A stretch of 64,000 nt of DNA from Sipunculus nudus (lineage: Eukaryota > Annelida > Sipuncula > Golfingiida > Sipunculidae): assembly GCA_026874595.1 (NCBI GenBank), contig CM049314.1, forward strand, positions 54,421,812 to 54,485,811, written 5' to 3'. How positions within the stretch are numbered: the stretch's first letter is position 1; the number at the start of each line of letters is the position of its first letter. Position numbers and translations under genes: made by a program. The notes under the pieces were generated by a model, which saw only the letters and a program-made list of their open reading frames with translations, searched no databases and was not told the DNA's origin. Below, one piece after another: positions 37,060 to 49,684 of this stretch.

Positions 37060-38060
37060 CCGACTTAAGGGCAAGAAGGAAGAAACGGAGAGATACAAAC
37101 AGTATTTCTTTAGAAGTTGTTGCTTTTCAATGTTGAAAGACCCCTATCCATGGTGGCTCAGAGTCCAAAAAAAATGTAACATTGATGGAGAAAATGGCAG
37201 GTTTATTTCTTGTTCTTTTTAAATGCGTCTCTCGGCCGCTTTTGATAATAGAATAACTTGAGGAGGCGACACGACACTCCGTTGAGAGGAGAGCGACATC
37301 TGTGCGTCCCTCCTGGGACCTCCCTCCACTGCCAGCTTCCTAATGTGTTTTACATGTGTCTCTGCCGGACTTTGTGCGGGGCATAAGAATCCAGCATTTA
37401 TCAAGGCGTGTCAGTATCTCCGAGAAAAACCTCGGGGGTGTCCTGTCAGTCTGTTGTCAACTAACTAACCCCTAAAGGACGGACGACACGGCTTTTGACA
37501 TCGGACCAGTTTGTCCTATTGAAGTCTGTGAGCTCAGCGACGGCGGCAGCAGCGGCTTCAAGATTCAACGCAGCGCTTGTGGCGTGCACTTTTGTGCACA
37601 AACATGCCCGGGGGTGCGTCCAAAGGAGCCTTGGCGTGCTGTGGGTCAGACCCCGCGGCCCCGGGGAGAGGGCTTTACATGTCCCACAATATTCACTTGT
37701 GAAACAAGACTCTTTCCCTGCTCGCCTCTTGTCGAAGCTCGCCCGCTAAACTCGGCCCCATAATTGGGCATTCTCAGACACAAATTGAAATGTTGTCACG
37801 GGGGAATCTGCATTCATGCCTGGTTTAATAATGGCGGGATTGGATGGCTCGTGTGCTGAACACAAGCACAGTGTGGTCAATCAGTCGCTGTTGCCGGGCT
37901 TTATATATTTACGGCATTAATTGAATAGCAGTTTGAGAGAAGCCTGTTTGCCTCATTGGCATTCCCAGCTGACGTCCAAACGAACCAGAGATTTTGTATC
38001 CTGACCTGACAATAAACCCAATCCCTCCGATATCAATAATTTACTTTTCTGTATTGTCGT
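37060..38060. other. GC-richer non-coding island
   Basis: One of the most GC-rich stretches of the window, including CGACGGCGGCAGCAGCGGC at about 37,538 and GACCCCGCGGCCCCGGGGAG at about 37,650, then AATTGGGCATT and homeodomain-type AATTA words to 38,040. An 84-codon ORF (37,495-37,749) is Ala-rich but lacks a recognised domain or convincing start. It may be a CpG-rich regulatory region or an untranslated exon. Confidence 0.4.
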
Positions 38061-38575
38061 CTTTTATATCAGATTTAAGGAAAATAACAAAACCCACGAC
38101 AATCCATTTACTTTATAAGTAGAAACAAATTACGTCTCACCTATACCCTACACCAAAAGCATAAAACAACCATTATAACCATTATAAACAATTCATTTTA
38201 GGTCAGGCGAGGCTTTCCATTAAATTTTGTATTCATGTTTGGAAAATATAAACATGAAAATATTTTCGATGCACTGTTAACACATTAATCTGTAGGGAAA
38301 TATAGAATATTAATATTACGCTGAAAAAGTAAATGCAACAATATACAAAGACTCATGTTATATGTATATATGTGTGTTATATAGTATACCATAAGCTAAA
38401 CACACGTTAATGAGGAATACCATATATTACTACACGGTGATATTATGATACGGTCAGGTGTGAACTGTCAAAATATCGCAGAATTAATGTTCATTAATTG
38501 TTATTACTGAATAAAATGCCTGTTAAAAATGACATCTGACAATTGATCCTTAGATTTAACTTTAATCAAATAATA

Positions 38576-38619
<44 letters not shown>

Positions 38620-38801
38620 CATATAATAATAATAATAATAAAACCATACGATAAAGACGTAAAAAAAGTTAAAATTAACCATATATATACCCTTTCCAAA
38701 TTGTATACAGATTCCTTCCCTTAGGCCGCTCCAAAATCCTATGTGACTTTTAAAAAGTTTAGTCTCGGCGTCCTGAACTATTTTTCTTCATTTTGAAAGC
38801 C

Positions 38802-38889
<88 letters not shown>

Positions 38890-38990
38890 AGGGAGATATA
38901 GGCTTTGAAAAGCATGAATAAATATAGACATTTGAATAAATACATACAAATTAAGGTTTAATGTCATTTTAATTTGTGATTAAATAGTCC
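38061..38990. repeat. AT-rich DNA with two (TA)n arrays
   Basis: TA arrays at about 38,572-38,614 and 38,805-38,886, with a (TAA)n run between about 38,624 and 38,642. No coding support. Confidence 0.8.
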
Positions 38991-39720
38991 GGTTTCCTGA
39001 GAAGTTTGACTCTCCTTGCAAAATGTTAAAAAGGATGACAGAGTGCTTCCTGCTGATACGGACAGACAGGTGTAAAGAGACACAGGGTCCCTCTACAGAT
39101 ACATAAAGACGTTTTTATCAGCCCCGTGCTAAATTCTTATGTACACACCGGAGCCATTGTAAAACAAACAGACTAAACTCTCCCTTAAACATTTATTGTG
39201 CTATCAAATATTCACAGCGCAGTAATTACAGGCCCCATATGTGTGAAATGCTCGCCTCAAGGTGTCGAGTGTACAATTACCTTGTCAGAGAGTTTATTCC
39301 TCATTGATATTTTGAAACATATTATCTTTTATTTGCTCTTGTTTGTTCAACTCCTTAACGGACATTAAGTGGGGATCAGCCCATCAGGGTCATTTCTAAA
39401 GAGCTAATCATAAAGTGTGAAGCTTTAAAGCGTCACTTGCAAAGGCAGAGGTATGACGGATGCCTCCTAAAGGCGAGCAAATTATGAGTTATGTAAATAC
39501 CACCGGCGACCCGGACAAAAGAAAACTGCCCCGAATGTTAGCCGCATCACACGCACAAATAAGCACAAACATCACGGCCTTTTTTTCATACACTTTTCAT
39601 GTAATATCCACTTTACCGTCGTCTGGAGGCAATACGTCAGTGCGATATTTACAACCACCAGAAATGGCCATCACATTAAGAAAGGAAAGGTCACCAAGTA
39701 AGATGCTGTGAAATTGCACA
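38991..39720. other. GC-richer non-coding island
   Basis: Complex sequence with balanced composition, including GTTTTTATCAGCCCCGTGC and CAGTAATTACAGGCCCC. No coding frame with splice context. An 83-codon ORF (39,460-39,711) is unremarkable. Candidate enhancer by appearance only. Confidence 0.35.
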
Positions 39721-39993
39721 GCCTCCAGTACTTTAACCACTTCTAAATTAACCTAGCTTGCCAATAATTCTCTGTTCTTGTTCTACTGACGAATGGTACA
39801 CGTCTCTTTCTGTCTTTTCTTTTTCCGGAGGTATGATGGACGTGTCTCTCTATCTGTTCAGTGTACAGAGCTTTTATTGACAGTGCCTTTCTTTATGTTC
39901 TTTTGTATAGAGGAATGCAAGGCGTGCTTTTCTGTCTGTCCATCTTTTACAAAGGATAGTTGGACGTGCCTTTCTGTGTGTCGATGTTATACA

Positions 39994-40488
39994 GAGGAAT
40001 GTTGGACGTGTCTTTCTGTGTGTACAGTGGAATGCTAGACGTGCTTTTCTGTGTGTACAGAGGAATACTAGACAGGCCTTTCTGTGTGAACAGAGGAATG
40101 CTAGAAAGGCCTTTCTGTGTGTACAGAGGAATGCTCTATAGGCCTTTCTTTGTGAACAGAGGAATGCTAGACAGGCCTTTCTGTGTGAACAGAGGAATGC
40201 TATACAAGCCTTTCTGTGTGTACAGAGGAATGCTAGACAGGCCTTTCTGTGTGTACAGAGGAATGCTAGACAGGCCTTTCTGTGTGTACAGAGGAATGCT
40301 AGACAGGCCTTTCTGTGTGAACAGAGGAATGCTATACAGGCCTTTCTGTGTGTACAGAGGAATGCTAGACAGGCCTTTCTGTGTGTACAAAGGAATGCTA
40401 AACAGGCCTTTCTGTGTGTACAAAGGAATGCTAGACAGGTCTTTCTGTGTGTACAGAGGAATTCTAGACGTACCTGCATGTGAGTCCA
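39994..40488. repeat. 33-bp minisatellite, 15 units
   Basis: The word GAGGAATG (or a one-base variant) recurs exactly every 33 bp from 39,994 to 40,456, giving 15 consecutive units; the unit also contains CTAGACAGGCCTTTCTGTGTG. Because 33 is a multiple of 3 and the unit has no stop, long ORFs open on both strands (an 11-residue repeat such as RGMLDRPFCVY on plus, AFLCTHRKACL on minus). Decayed copies flank it from about 39,800 and to about 40,890. Coding is unlikely: there is no splice or start support, and both strands are equally open. Confidence 0.9.
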
Positions 40489-40890
40489 TGGTGCACAGAG
40501 TAATAGTTCATGTGTCTTTCTTTGTGTTCCTGCTGTTCAGGAGAATGCCTGGAGTGCCTTTCCGTTTAATCATTTCTAACCAATTAAGACAGAGGTGCCT
40601 TTCTGTGTGTTCTTCTCGGACAAAGAATTCTGAGACATGCCTTTCAGTATATTTTGACGTGTCTTTCTGTATATTTTGACGTGCCTTTCCCTATATTTTG
40701 ACCTTCCGTTCTGTGTATTTTGACTTGTCTTTCTGTGTATTTTGACGTGCCTTTCTGTGTTTCCCGGTTGGATGAAGGATTGCTAGATGTGCCTATCCGT
40801 GCATGTGTTCTTGCTGCACAAATGAACTGGAAGAGGTAGTTTTGTGTGAATAGAGGAATGTAATATGGGGTTTTCTGTGTGTTCGTTTAT
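40489..40890. repeat. Degenerate minisatellite flank
   Basis: Irregular repeats of GTGCCTTTCTGTGTG and, at 40,645-40,765, of a ~21-bp TATTTTGACGTGCCTTTCTG unit. This is apparently an older, diverged part of the same array. Confidence 0.65.
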
Positions 40891-40979
40891 ACGTTGTTTA
40901 CTTTGTTAAATCTTCAGCTGGTGGTGTTATTATATATTTCCCTTGGTTGGTTGGTTGGTTTTTTGGTTGGCACATTTTA

Positions 40980-41480
40980 TATTTTTGAGGAGTCAGGTTA
41001 TATAATTCCGATGTTGTTATTGTTTGTTTTTTTTTTTATTTAATGAGTACGGAAGTTATTATTATTTTAGGGACGTCATATTTTATTGTTTTGAGGACGC
41101 CATTTTTTTCTGTTCATATTACTAGAGACGTCAATATTTATATTGCTGAGGGCGCCAGATTGTCAAAACTGATAGGGAGGGGAGGTTTTTTTATATTGTT
41201 AAGGACGTCAGTATTTTTTTATAACTTATACTGAGGACTAAATTTTTGAACTGCTGAGGACGACATTATTTTGATCAATTTTATAACTTTGAGGACTTTA
41301 GTTATTTAAATATTGTTGACCAATTTTTTTAGGACTACATTTTTTCATATTGCAGAGGACGTCATAATTTTTTTTAAATTTGAGCAAGTCAGTTTTTATA
41401 ACTTTGAGGTTGACAGATTTAGGACTATTAGGACCATATTGCTGAGACCAGTTTTAATAACCCTGGGGACCTCATCTTGT
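40980..41480. repeat. Decayed tandem array with GAGGACGTC motif
   Basis: About a dozen diverged units of roughly 30-50 bp, each with a (T)n-TGAGGACGTCA-(T)n pattern such as TTGAGGACGCC, CTGAGGACGAC and AGAGGACGTCATAA. Spacing is irregular. It follows the 33-bp array with a TTGGTTGGTTGG run (40,943) between. Confidence 0.55.
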
Positions 41481-41489
41481 AAGGGGATT

Positions 41490-42860
41490 ATATATTTTAA
41501 TATTCCTTCAGACCAAATGATATCGTACCCATATTAGGACAGCCGTGTTGAATTGAAACATTTTTTGTTTTTCCTGAAACACAGCCATACATTTAAGAAG
41601 AAATGTACCTTGATTAGGTCCTTGGTCAGGTTTAACAGTCTGGAGACTGTTACACTCTATATAGGTATTTAAATGTCACTTTAATATCATTTTAATTGTG
41701 ATTATAATTCAAATATAATTCTCGTCTGAATATGATGACTTCTTATTTTTATTTGAGACTTATGTTTCCTCAGACAGAGCTCTTTCTATCAAGCTCGTTT
41801 TTATATTGTACCTAGAGCTATTAAATCTATACATAGTTTTCCCATGATTTATCAGATCTACAATAATTTTATCAAAACTGATGTCCATACATCTTTAAAG
41901 TGTTTGAATATATTAGTTAAAGTATTGTGATAGAAGAAAAATAATCTTGCATTACACCATTGAATATATAAACTTGAGCTGAGAGTTGTACACGTATTTG
42001 CGGTATGTTTTACTAGTGTTCAGTTTTCAATGAACTCTGGTATACTGAAACACTCTTGACACATTGCACTTCCTATATAGTCTTTAAGTAAATTTAGTCT
42101 TCAAGTAAATATTCTTTTTTAATTCTCACTGCTCCGCTATTCAAGTGATACTAAGCGTTCCATAGTCTAGTATTGTTCACATTATAAATTTTAAACCAGA
42201 TTAACACTGCCTTAGACATAAAAATAATATCAATTAGTAAACGTATCAGTATATTATTTTCTTGCAAATATTTTTATCTCGTTCTTTAACCCTATACACG
42301 AAAACATATGAGTTTGTGTGTAGCTTAGAATGAATATTTTTAATGTTCATTATATGGAAGACGGAATTAAGATAATGAAAAAGGAATGTTAAACAATGCC
42401 AGTTTAATGCCATATAAGACTGGGAAATACGGAGTGAGAGCTGACGTAACCATATGCAACGGTCAAACGTCTAATTGTGGATTCTATACATTTATCAAGA
42501 AGCACCAAAGTCTATTGTTATTAAAAATTAAAGGTCATAGTTTCAGAGGAGGATCACGTGATCAAGTTCAAAGGTTAGTCACGTTAACAAAATGGAGGTG
42601 ATATTATACCCAGAACAAGCCATGTAATTTTCGATATGGAAAAGAAACATTGAGAAACGTAACATTTAAGGAGAGACACTTTAGTTGTTAGCAATAAAAA
42701 GTCGACGGTGACAAGCTTACCAAACCAACAAATCCAAAACAGCTGTAATATGATTCATGTAGGCAGAGCAAAGAAACTTAATTAACCGGCTCACGTATGG
42801 TTCAGTCAATGTCACAGGAAAGAGGAGTGGAAAACCTCAGAAACCCAAAATATAATGGAA
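41490..42860. other. No gene seen; AT-rich
   Basis: AT-rich sequence with no coding, RNA or repeat feature I can support. Confidence 0.5.
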
Positions 42861-43620
42861 GACTTTCTGGTTCAACTTCCGCGTGACAGAGAAGAAACAC
42901 GGCAACAACAGCCGCAGACACAGGGCACAAATAAAATGCCTATCCGACTCACGGACAGTCGAGTTTATCCATTAAACGTTCTAATACGGACTAAATTAGC
43001 TTGCGATTAAATCGGGTTAGGTTGCAAAGGTACCCGCGCTTGGACAAATTGCATTAGCAGTGCGGGCCAATTGTTTTCATTAGAAGTAATAGACATTTGA
43101 TCAAAGTAATTGACTGAAAGGTAACAAGGAATTCTGCAGGGGACATTGAATATCCGTCAAATTGTGTTCGAGGTCCCGAAGGAGATGCTAGCTATTGGTT
43201 CCAAACGCAGCAAATTACCAGATTGTCATGTCGCGTCCCATAACAATTCTCTTTTGAGGCCGGCTTTCACACACGGAGCGGCAAGGTCTGCAATACTATG
43301 CTAGGGACGGTCCCGCGACAATCAGCACAATTAGCCCAACAATGCCTGCTTCAGCAGCCCATTTTGCCGCGGCACATCTTGCAGTTTCGGCTGTCTTTGG
43401 TCGCCTTTCTTCACCACAAAGACACAAATGGAAGGCTAAAAGCTGCCGCTGGAGGAACCTAGCGGAGAAGGACTTTCTTTTGTGAAACCATCAGGTCACA
43501 CAAGTAGCGGTGAATACCTAAGCGGCCCAGACAAACTGTCTGTTCGAGGCGACTTGACGTGCGGGTCGGATAAAACGATCAGCAGAGCTTTCACACTATC
43601 TCCTGTATGTATGAAGAGTG
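42861..43620. other. GC-richer non-coding island
   Basis: Complex, non-repetitive sequence rich in binding-site-like words: CATTTGATCAAAGTAATTG (TCF/LEF-type ATCAAAG), CAATTAGC, ACAATG and ACAAAG (SOX-type). No coding frame with support. Strong candidate for a conserved regulatory element by appearance. Confidence 0.4.
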
Positions 43621-43908
43621 CCGTGAATAACATTACATGGTAGAGGGTCCTGTCTATATGTAAAAGCCAATACACAAGCATAAGTATAGTCTAATTGACA
43701 CTAATTCAATCATAAGCAATTAGTGGTTTAGGTATTACTTTATCCCTTTTTGTCAAAATACCGTTTTGTATAAGGGCATATTCGGTGAATGGCATTTTAT
43801 TCCAGACTTCGATAAAATTACCTTTTTATAACTTCCTGTATGAGTCTGAAATATATCACATATTTTGGTGACCATACTTCTTTGCCATTTCCTTTTCACG
43901 CCGATACC

Positions 43909-43990
43909 AGACGTCATTGTGACGTCACTGAACAGAATTCCTCTTGTATCTCAGGATGCAACACAGTGGGTGACTTTTCTATGACGTCTA
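43909..43990. promoter_or_regulatory. Cluster of three CRE/ATF-like GACGTC sites
   Basis: AGACGTCATT, GTGACGTCACTG (full palindromic CRE TGACGTCA) and ATGACGTCTATG lie within about 80 bp. They could bind CREB/ATF-type factors. There is no adjacent gene start. Confidence 0.3.
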
Positions 43991-44587
43991 TGATGTATAC
44001 TCCTACTGAAGATTAATGGTTGTATTTTGGATTATATTTTTGACCTGTAGATCGCCAGTATAAGTACCCTCAGTGTACGGCTCTCTACAAATGAGTTGTC
44101 ATTTAGTATATTCTGTTTCGTTAGATAATATATGCTATAATGGTTATGTACATATGAATATATTATTTTTTTTAAATATCTATAATGTTATTACGATTCA
44201 ACGCTCATTTAAAAATACAAACAAAATAAAGTGAAAACAAATTTTCATAATTTTGCATTGACCTCATTTGATTCAATCTTGTTATTCAGAGTTTAAAATT
44301 ATTCTGCAGGGAACGATAATTAACATATACATGTATGTAAAAAAACAGTAAAAGTCTGATGTTAAAATAAAAATATATGAATTAATTACGAGATTATCAC
44401 AATCTGAGGTTAGTTTGATATATCTTTTAAATAAAAATTAGGATTGAAATAATAAACTCTTGCAAAATACACACGGACACCTTAACTATTAATAACAAAC
44501 TTGTATTGTTCGTAATATTTTTGTCTTAATTTTTAATTTTATATATTGATATTTTTATATGTTACATATTTGATGTTATTATTTCAT

Positions 44588-44640
<53 letters not shown>

Positions 44641-45220
44641 TTCTTAATTTTTATTATTTTAATTATTTTCATTATTATTTTCCGTATTTTTTTTTTCATT
44701 ATATTTTGGCTACCGGGTTTTAATTGGGTTTAGAGTTTTCGTTGCTTACCTTTGCTGATATATAAAATAACACGCATGCACTCAGACGTTCGAAGAGCTA
44801 ACTTACCTCTAATGTACTGGTAGACTTGCACTATGCTTGGCCTTACATTTTGCCCCTTCCGGTCTGACAACAAATTAGCCGTCAATACACTTGTGTTACG
44901 AATGTGTATACAACGACATGCATTCGAGTACAGCTGGTAAAAGCAAATAACGCATCACAACGTCTTTATATTCCTTCACCATGGGATCCTGTTATAATAT
45001 TTGCGGTTAACTGCGAAGATATTTCATGCACGTAGCAAATTTACCTTTGCAACTTCACTATAGTATATATATGTATGTTTTGGTATATTATCTTCCACTT
45101 TCACACCTCTGATGTTTTACCCAGGTCATGTTAAACATCACTGTGTAATTACATCTGCAATTATATTCTAGTTAAAGGTGCAGTAAATAATCCTTTCTAT
45201 ACTGTTTGAAAGGATTTTCT

Positions 45221-45266
<46 letters not shown>

Positions 45267-46700
45267 CTCATATTTAATTAGTTACTTATACGGCAGATAT
45301 GAACTTCTTTATTTTTAAACTGATGTAGACATTATAAGGTGTGAACGTTCGTAAACATGCACAGTATGATCAATCTGAGAATATTTTCTCTTCAAATCCT
45401 TTACTCGACAGACTGATCATAACATATTAATATTACATATAAAAATAAAATAATGATTATGCCCCGATAACAATAAAAATACTAAAGTTAATACTTTAAG
45501 GAAAGGTTATAAGAATAAAATCCGTGGTCAAAACCCCTGAAAAATAAGAAAATCCTTATCATATTAATTAAGTTGCTTATTCAAACGATCAAACTGCAAG
45601 TGTTTTGTTCAAATAACGTCATTTATATAAACATCTGTTGTGGGGAGGATAATTTTTTTTCCAGTGTGACTTTAACTAGAGGTACAGGGAACGCTTTGCA
45701 TTACTAAACGGAGCCTGAAGGACCCTTTGAATACTGATAGGAACACAAGCAGCAACCTTACAATAAATGCCTTCAATCAAATTTCTATTTGTTTTATTTG
45801 GTTTCATAAAATGTGTACACTAAAATATCTACTTTTGAATTCTTTAAAGTTATTTTATATTTTAAAGAATTTTTTAAACGATTGCCGTTTCGTCATTTCC
45901 TCCCTTTTTATTTGCGTTAAGACGTCTGATATTTTACAAAATAATCCTAGAACCGGGATAATATCACAATGGTGACAAGCTAGAATTGAAGGATAATCGG
46001 GACAAGTCGGTATACCTTGTGTTCCCCTTGCTGATTTTGTCATATTTACCAATATCTAATCTGCAGAAATCCTTACACCAGTAATCTGCTATAAAAGCCT
46101 ATAGTCCGTTTCATTCCCTCATACCATGTCCAACCATTTTTTTTTTTTTTTGCTATGAACATTTGTATTCGTTACATTTCAAGGGGAAAATGGTGATGTA
46201 GGATAGAAGATTAAGGGTCTAATTTTCAAAAAGGTAAATAAATATCTAGTTTACACCTTATTATTTAAGAAACAGAATCATTATTATAAAATGTGAGAAA
46301 TCATCATACATTTTACACAATTTCAACCGCACTTATTGGTCACATGCAAAAAAATACATCATTTAACAGCTGCTGATTGGACGATATCACGTAAGCACTA
46401 AATATAAACACTAAATATAACCGGCTAAAAAAAAAGATGGCTTGTTATACATGAATTGCTTTTTATATAAGATTGTCACTTCCATATTCAGCTTTCTATG
46501 AAAGTATTGAAAAAGGTAAACTTTATAGAAAATTAGCTAAAAAAAACAGGTGGAAACAGGAATATGGAAGAGATTTAAGAAAGCAATGCACGCGTGATTG
46601 AGTTTGCCTCCTCCACATGTCCCGTCAGATTCTTTGAAGAATCTGTATATATATATATATACAGTTATGTTACATTTTAAAGATATCTTCCTTAGCTATA
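43991..46700. other. No gene seen; (ATT)n and (TA)n arrays
   Basis: An (ATT)n array at 44,591-44,638 and a (TA)n array at 45,223-45,264. The stretch at 44,760-45,010 is somewhat more complex. Other ORFs are short and unsupported. Confidence 0.5.
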
Positions 46701-46702
46701 TA

Positions 46703-46846
46703 ATAGAACATAATTACACAGAAAAGTCGGATCACTCCGTATGGGAATCGAACCCACGACCTTCCGATTGCCAGTCGTTCGCTCCCATGCGGAGTGATCC
46801 GATTATTCTGTGTATTCATGTTCTATCTCTCTACCCAATGAACCAG
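46703..46846 (-). mobile_element. Hairpin element with tRNA-like B-box
   Basis: 44-bp imperfect inverted arms (46,703-46,746 and 46,783-46,826) enclose a 36-nt loop. On the minus strand the loop and left arm carry GTGGGTTCGATTCCCA, a perfect pol III B-box within a T-arm-like stem. Just outside the right arm is TGGTTCATTGGGTAGAG, an A-box-like sequence. It looks like a tRNA-derived SINE or foldback dimer, not a functional tRNA, because the A-to-B distance is too long. Confidence 0.5.
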
Positions 46847-47089
46847 CATGGCTATTCATACATCTCTGTATTATAAATATAATGTTACTTTTTTTACTGC
46901 GTGGTATATGTTTTCATAATCTGTCATTCATATAGGAAACTTCTTCTCTAACTAATTTTGAATCATTTAATACACCAAGCTGATACTCCCCACTAAAACC
47001 TTGTCCTGTGACAGTTTCTAACAATGTGGAAACAAAGTAAAGTACGAAAACCCCAATAATTTCATCATTTATAGAATAAGGAGAAACAG

Positions 47090-47460
47090 GACGAATGACA
47101 AGTTGCAGGAAATAAACAATTTGGGCTAATTGCTAATTAATTCCACGGCCATTACTGTCAGCCACACAGTGTGAAGACAAAGCCTTAATGAATGGCGGGT
47201 GTCACGGGGCAGTGTCACAGGTGACGTGTTCCCCCTCAGTCTAACTAAAGGAAACCATGGAAGAATATCGGCTCTTTGTTTCTGCACCTTGTTTCTTCTC
47301 AGCTGATTTTACCTTGAACAAAACGCCCGTGACACCGCGTACACCTGCTAATCGCGTCCACTGAATTCAAACACACCTTCTTAATCGTGCACACTTCTTT
47401 CCAAGACTGTCAATATTCATTAACCCACTGTCACGCGCATGCGCAGTGGCTGACTTAGCT
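47090..47460. other. GC-richer non-coding island
   Basis: Complex sequence with GGGCTAATTGCTAATTAATTCC (homeodomain-type), GTGTCACAGGTGACGTG (E-box/CRE-type) and ACACCTGCTAATCGCG (CACCTG E-box). No coding frame. Candidate enhancer by appearance. Confidence 0.38.
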
Positions 47461-48059
47461 ATTCAGCTTCTTCAATCATGCAAGTTGTGTTCATATACAA
47501 TTGAGAATAAAATACTAATCGTAAAATATTTCATCTCAAAATTTGTTTAGTTTTACTCTTACTTAGTAGTTATACGTAATGTTTGTTTAATGCAAGTTGC
47601 ACAAAATATATACACAAGAAAATGAAGCACTAATCGTAAAACAACTAATCTCTAAAAGTGTTTAGTTTTTTTACTCATTGTGTTGTTACACGTTACATGA
47701 TGATAAATAGTTAGACTTTGTAAATGAAAATATTGTCAATATCTCCTAAATTAAACAAATAATGACAGAATGTTTTATTTGTCCATTATCTGAGGTTTAT
47801 ACATTATTTGATTAAGCAATATATGTATGCAAACGAGTATGCACATGTTAATGTATACATTTCCCTGAGCTGCATCCTTCATATTAATTTAGCATATGTT
47901 GGTGTTGCTATTATTAAATTTTACACATTTGTCCTTGTATAGTATTTCGTCCCTTTTAGTCTTTATTTTTTCTTCCACAATATATGTCGTCCGAAATGAA
48001 GGCTGAAATAAAAGGATGTTGTGATTATAACATGAACATGATGACGGGCGACAATTGAA

Positions 48060-48440
48060 CTGTTTATTCAGCTGGAAAACAAACATCGAGTACAAAAGTT
48101 CTCGGCGGCTTCACAGCTCTTTTCACCCGGCCTGCCCATATGGCGTAAACATAAAAAATGAATGAGTGAATTCATAACTATCTCTGATGCGGAAAACATG
48201 TATATTTGATCTATTTGATGCATATAATCCGTTTCTACACACCTTTGTAATGCAGCCATTCCATATGTCTGTTTGACTAATGAAATGTAAACCAGCAAAA
48301 TAAGCCATTTAATCCTATATCCCCACCTGGAGTCTGTGAGCCCACGGTGCGGTCCCTTTAGCTTTGTGTTTATTGACTTGCTGCTTTTGTGTGAGAATAC
48401 TCACAATAGTTGTGAACATAGACGTTTTTGAGCCGCTAGT
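48060..48440. other. Non-coding island
   Basis: Complex, unique sequence including GACTAATGAAATG, GCCATTTAATCC and a tail TTTATTGACTTGCTGC. It is spanned by short ORFs on the minus strand with no domain. Possibly conserved non-coding DNA. Confidence 0.3.
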
Positions 48441-48759
48441 GTGATTCTGTACCGCAATGCACCCCTTAAAACCCCATAGTGGTTGCAATACAAATTATTC
48501 AATTATAGTTTTACTCATGATTTTCTTTGGAATTGGATTAAGTTATTATTGTGTACTTTTAAAAATTGTAGTGTACTCTTAAGTATCTCCAGTGAGCAAA
48601 ATAACTGATCAAGAAATAAAACTGACAAGGATGATCATGACACCTACCGCACTCGTCTTGTCATGCTGCCCATAATGACTTACACCAGGAGGGTACGCGT
48701 CCATTTTCAGTCGTGTGTGTTTGTATGTTTGTGTGTTTATTCTAAACATGACGCAAGTA

Positions 48760-49165
48760 ATCATGAACGGAATTTGTTGAAATATTCAGGACATGTCGGT
48801 AATTAACCAATTAAGAATCGCTTCGATTTTGGTGTGGATCCGGCTTATGGTCCGGATTCAGGAACAATATCAAGGAATATTCACAAATATACAGTCTAAA
48901 GTTCATGAATGAACCTGGTTATATGAGCCAAATAAGTGAATGCAAACACGGTTTTGGTAGTATCCCTCAATACGGACCCCCAAATGGCGGAGGCTTGTAT
49001 TTCCTAGAATGCTTATTTCTAGTTATAATATTAATTTGTGTTTTGCTCCTGGCAAGGGAACCGGTTAATCAGTAAGACTCCTCTGGTACGGCCTTGTCTG
49101 AAACTGTTATAATAGATAAATTAATTAATTAATTAAATCGAAATAATATAGAATGTGATAGAGAG
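48760..49165 (+). repeat. Interspersed repeat family R1, copy a
   Basis: A ~400-bp unit containing CGATTTTGGTGTGGATCCGG, CAAACACGGTTTTGGTAG and CTCAATACGGACCCCC. Similar copies lie at 49,685-50,600 (split) and 52,545-52,855, all in the same orientation. The sequence is non-coding. Confidence 0.7.
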
Positions 49166-49302
49166 TTTTTTACCCCGTAACACACCTCCTCTTAAGAGCG
49201 TTCTGCTATCAGAACAAGACTAAATATCCTAGGAGTCGCAGTTTGGTGAGCTTATTCCCTGGGCGAAAAAGTTTATCATCACGTTGGACGAGCCCCCATT
49301 TT

Positions 49303-49457
49303 GTTACGAGGACAGATTTTTTCAGGGGAAAATTCTGGACCGATCCAGGATTCGAACCCATGTCGTTGGAGCACATGTCCGGCGTTCCAACCGCTTCACT
49401 AGAAAAGCAAGCTTGACTAGAGAGACAGTTCGGTCTGCTTTTATGTCATCCCGTAAC
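49303..49457 (-). mobile_element. tRNA-like GTTACG-ended element, copy 1
   Basis: 155 bp bounded by inverted GTTACG...CGTAAC. On the minus strand it has the perfect pol III B-box GGTTCGAATCC, with an A-box-like element about 40 bp upstream. It is homologous along its length to 58,347-58,500. The combination of terminal inverted repeats and a tRNA-like promoter is unusual. It is open in one frame by chance. Confidence 0.6.
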
Positions 49458-49684
49458 ACTATGAGCAGTTTTACCTCGACGATTATTGTACACCACCTCA
49501 ACATATTATCTACACATGTATACTCTATCAGGTGCATCAGGTCCAAAATTTAAGTTTTCAAGGAATATGTAAACAAAACGGCCGAGAAGTCCATCCAAAA
49601 CCTCTTGCAAGAAAGTTGGTAAAACAGACCAAAATGTGGCTCATCAGTGGATCCAAGACATCTTCATGATGCGTATAAGCATAA

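Noticed and set aside
37495-37749. 84-codon Ala-rich ORF as a coding exon
   Set aside because: No recognisable domain, weak start and no convincing splice pair; kept only as a non-coding GC-rich island.
39994-40488. CRISPR-like array
   Set aside because: Units are contiguous with no unique spacers, and the genome is eukaryotic.
39874-40679. Long ORFs on both strands (239 and 201 codons) as repeat proteins
   Set aside because: They arise from a 33-bp minisatellite whose length is a multiple of three; both strands are equally open and no exon signals are present.
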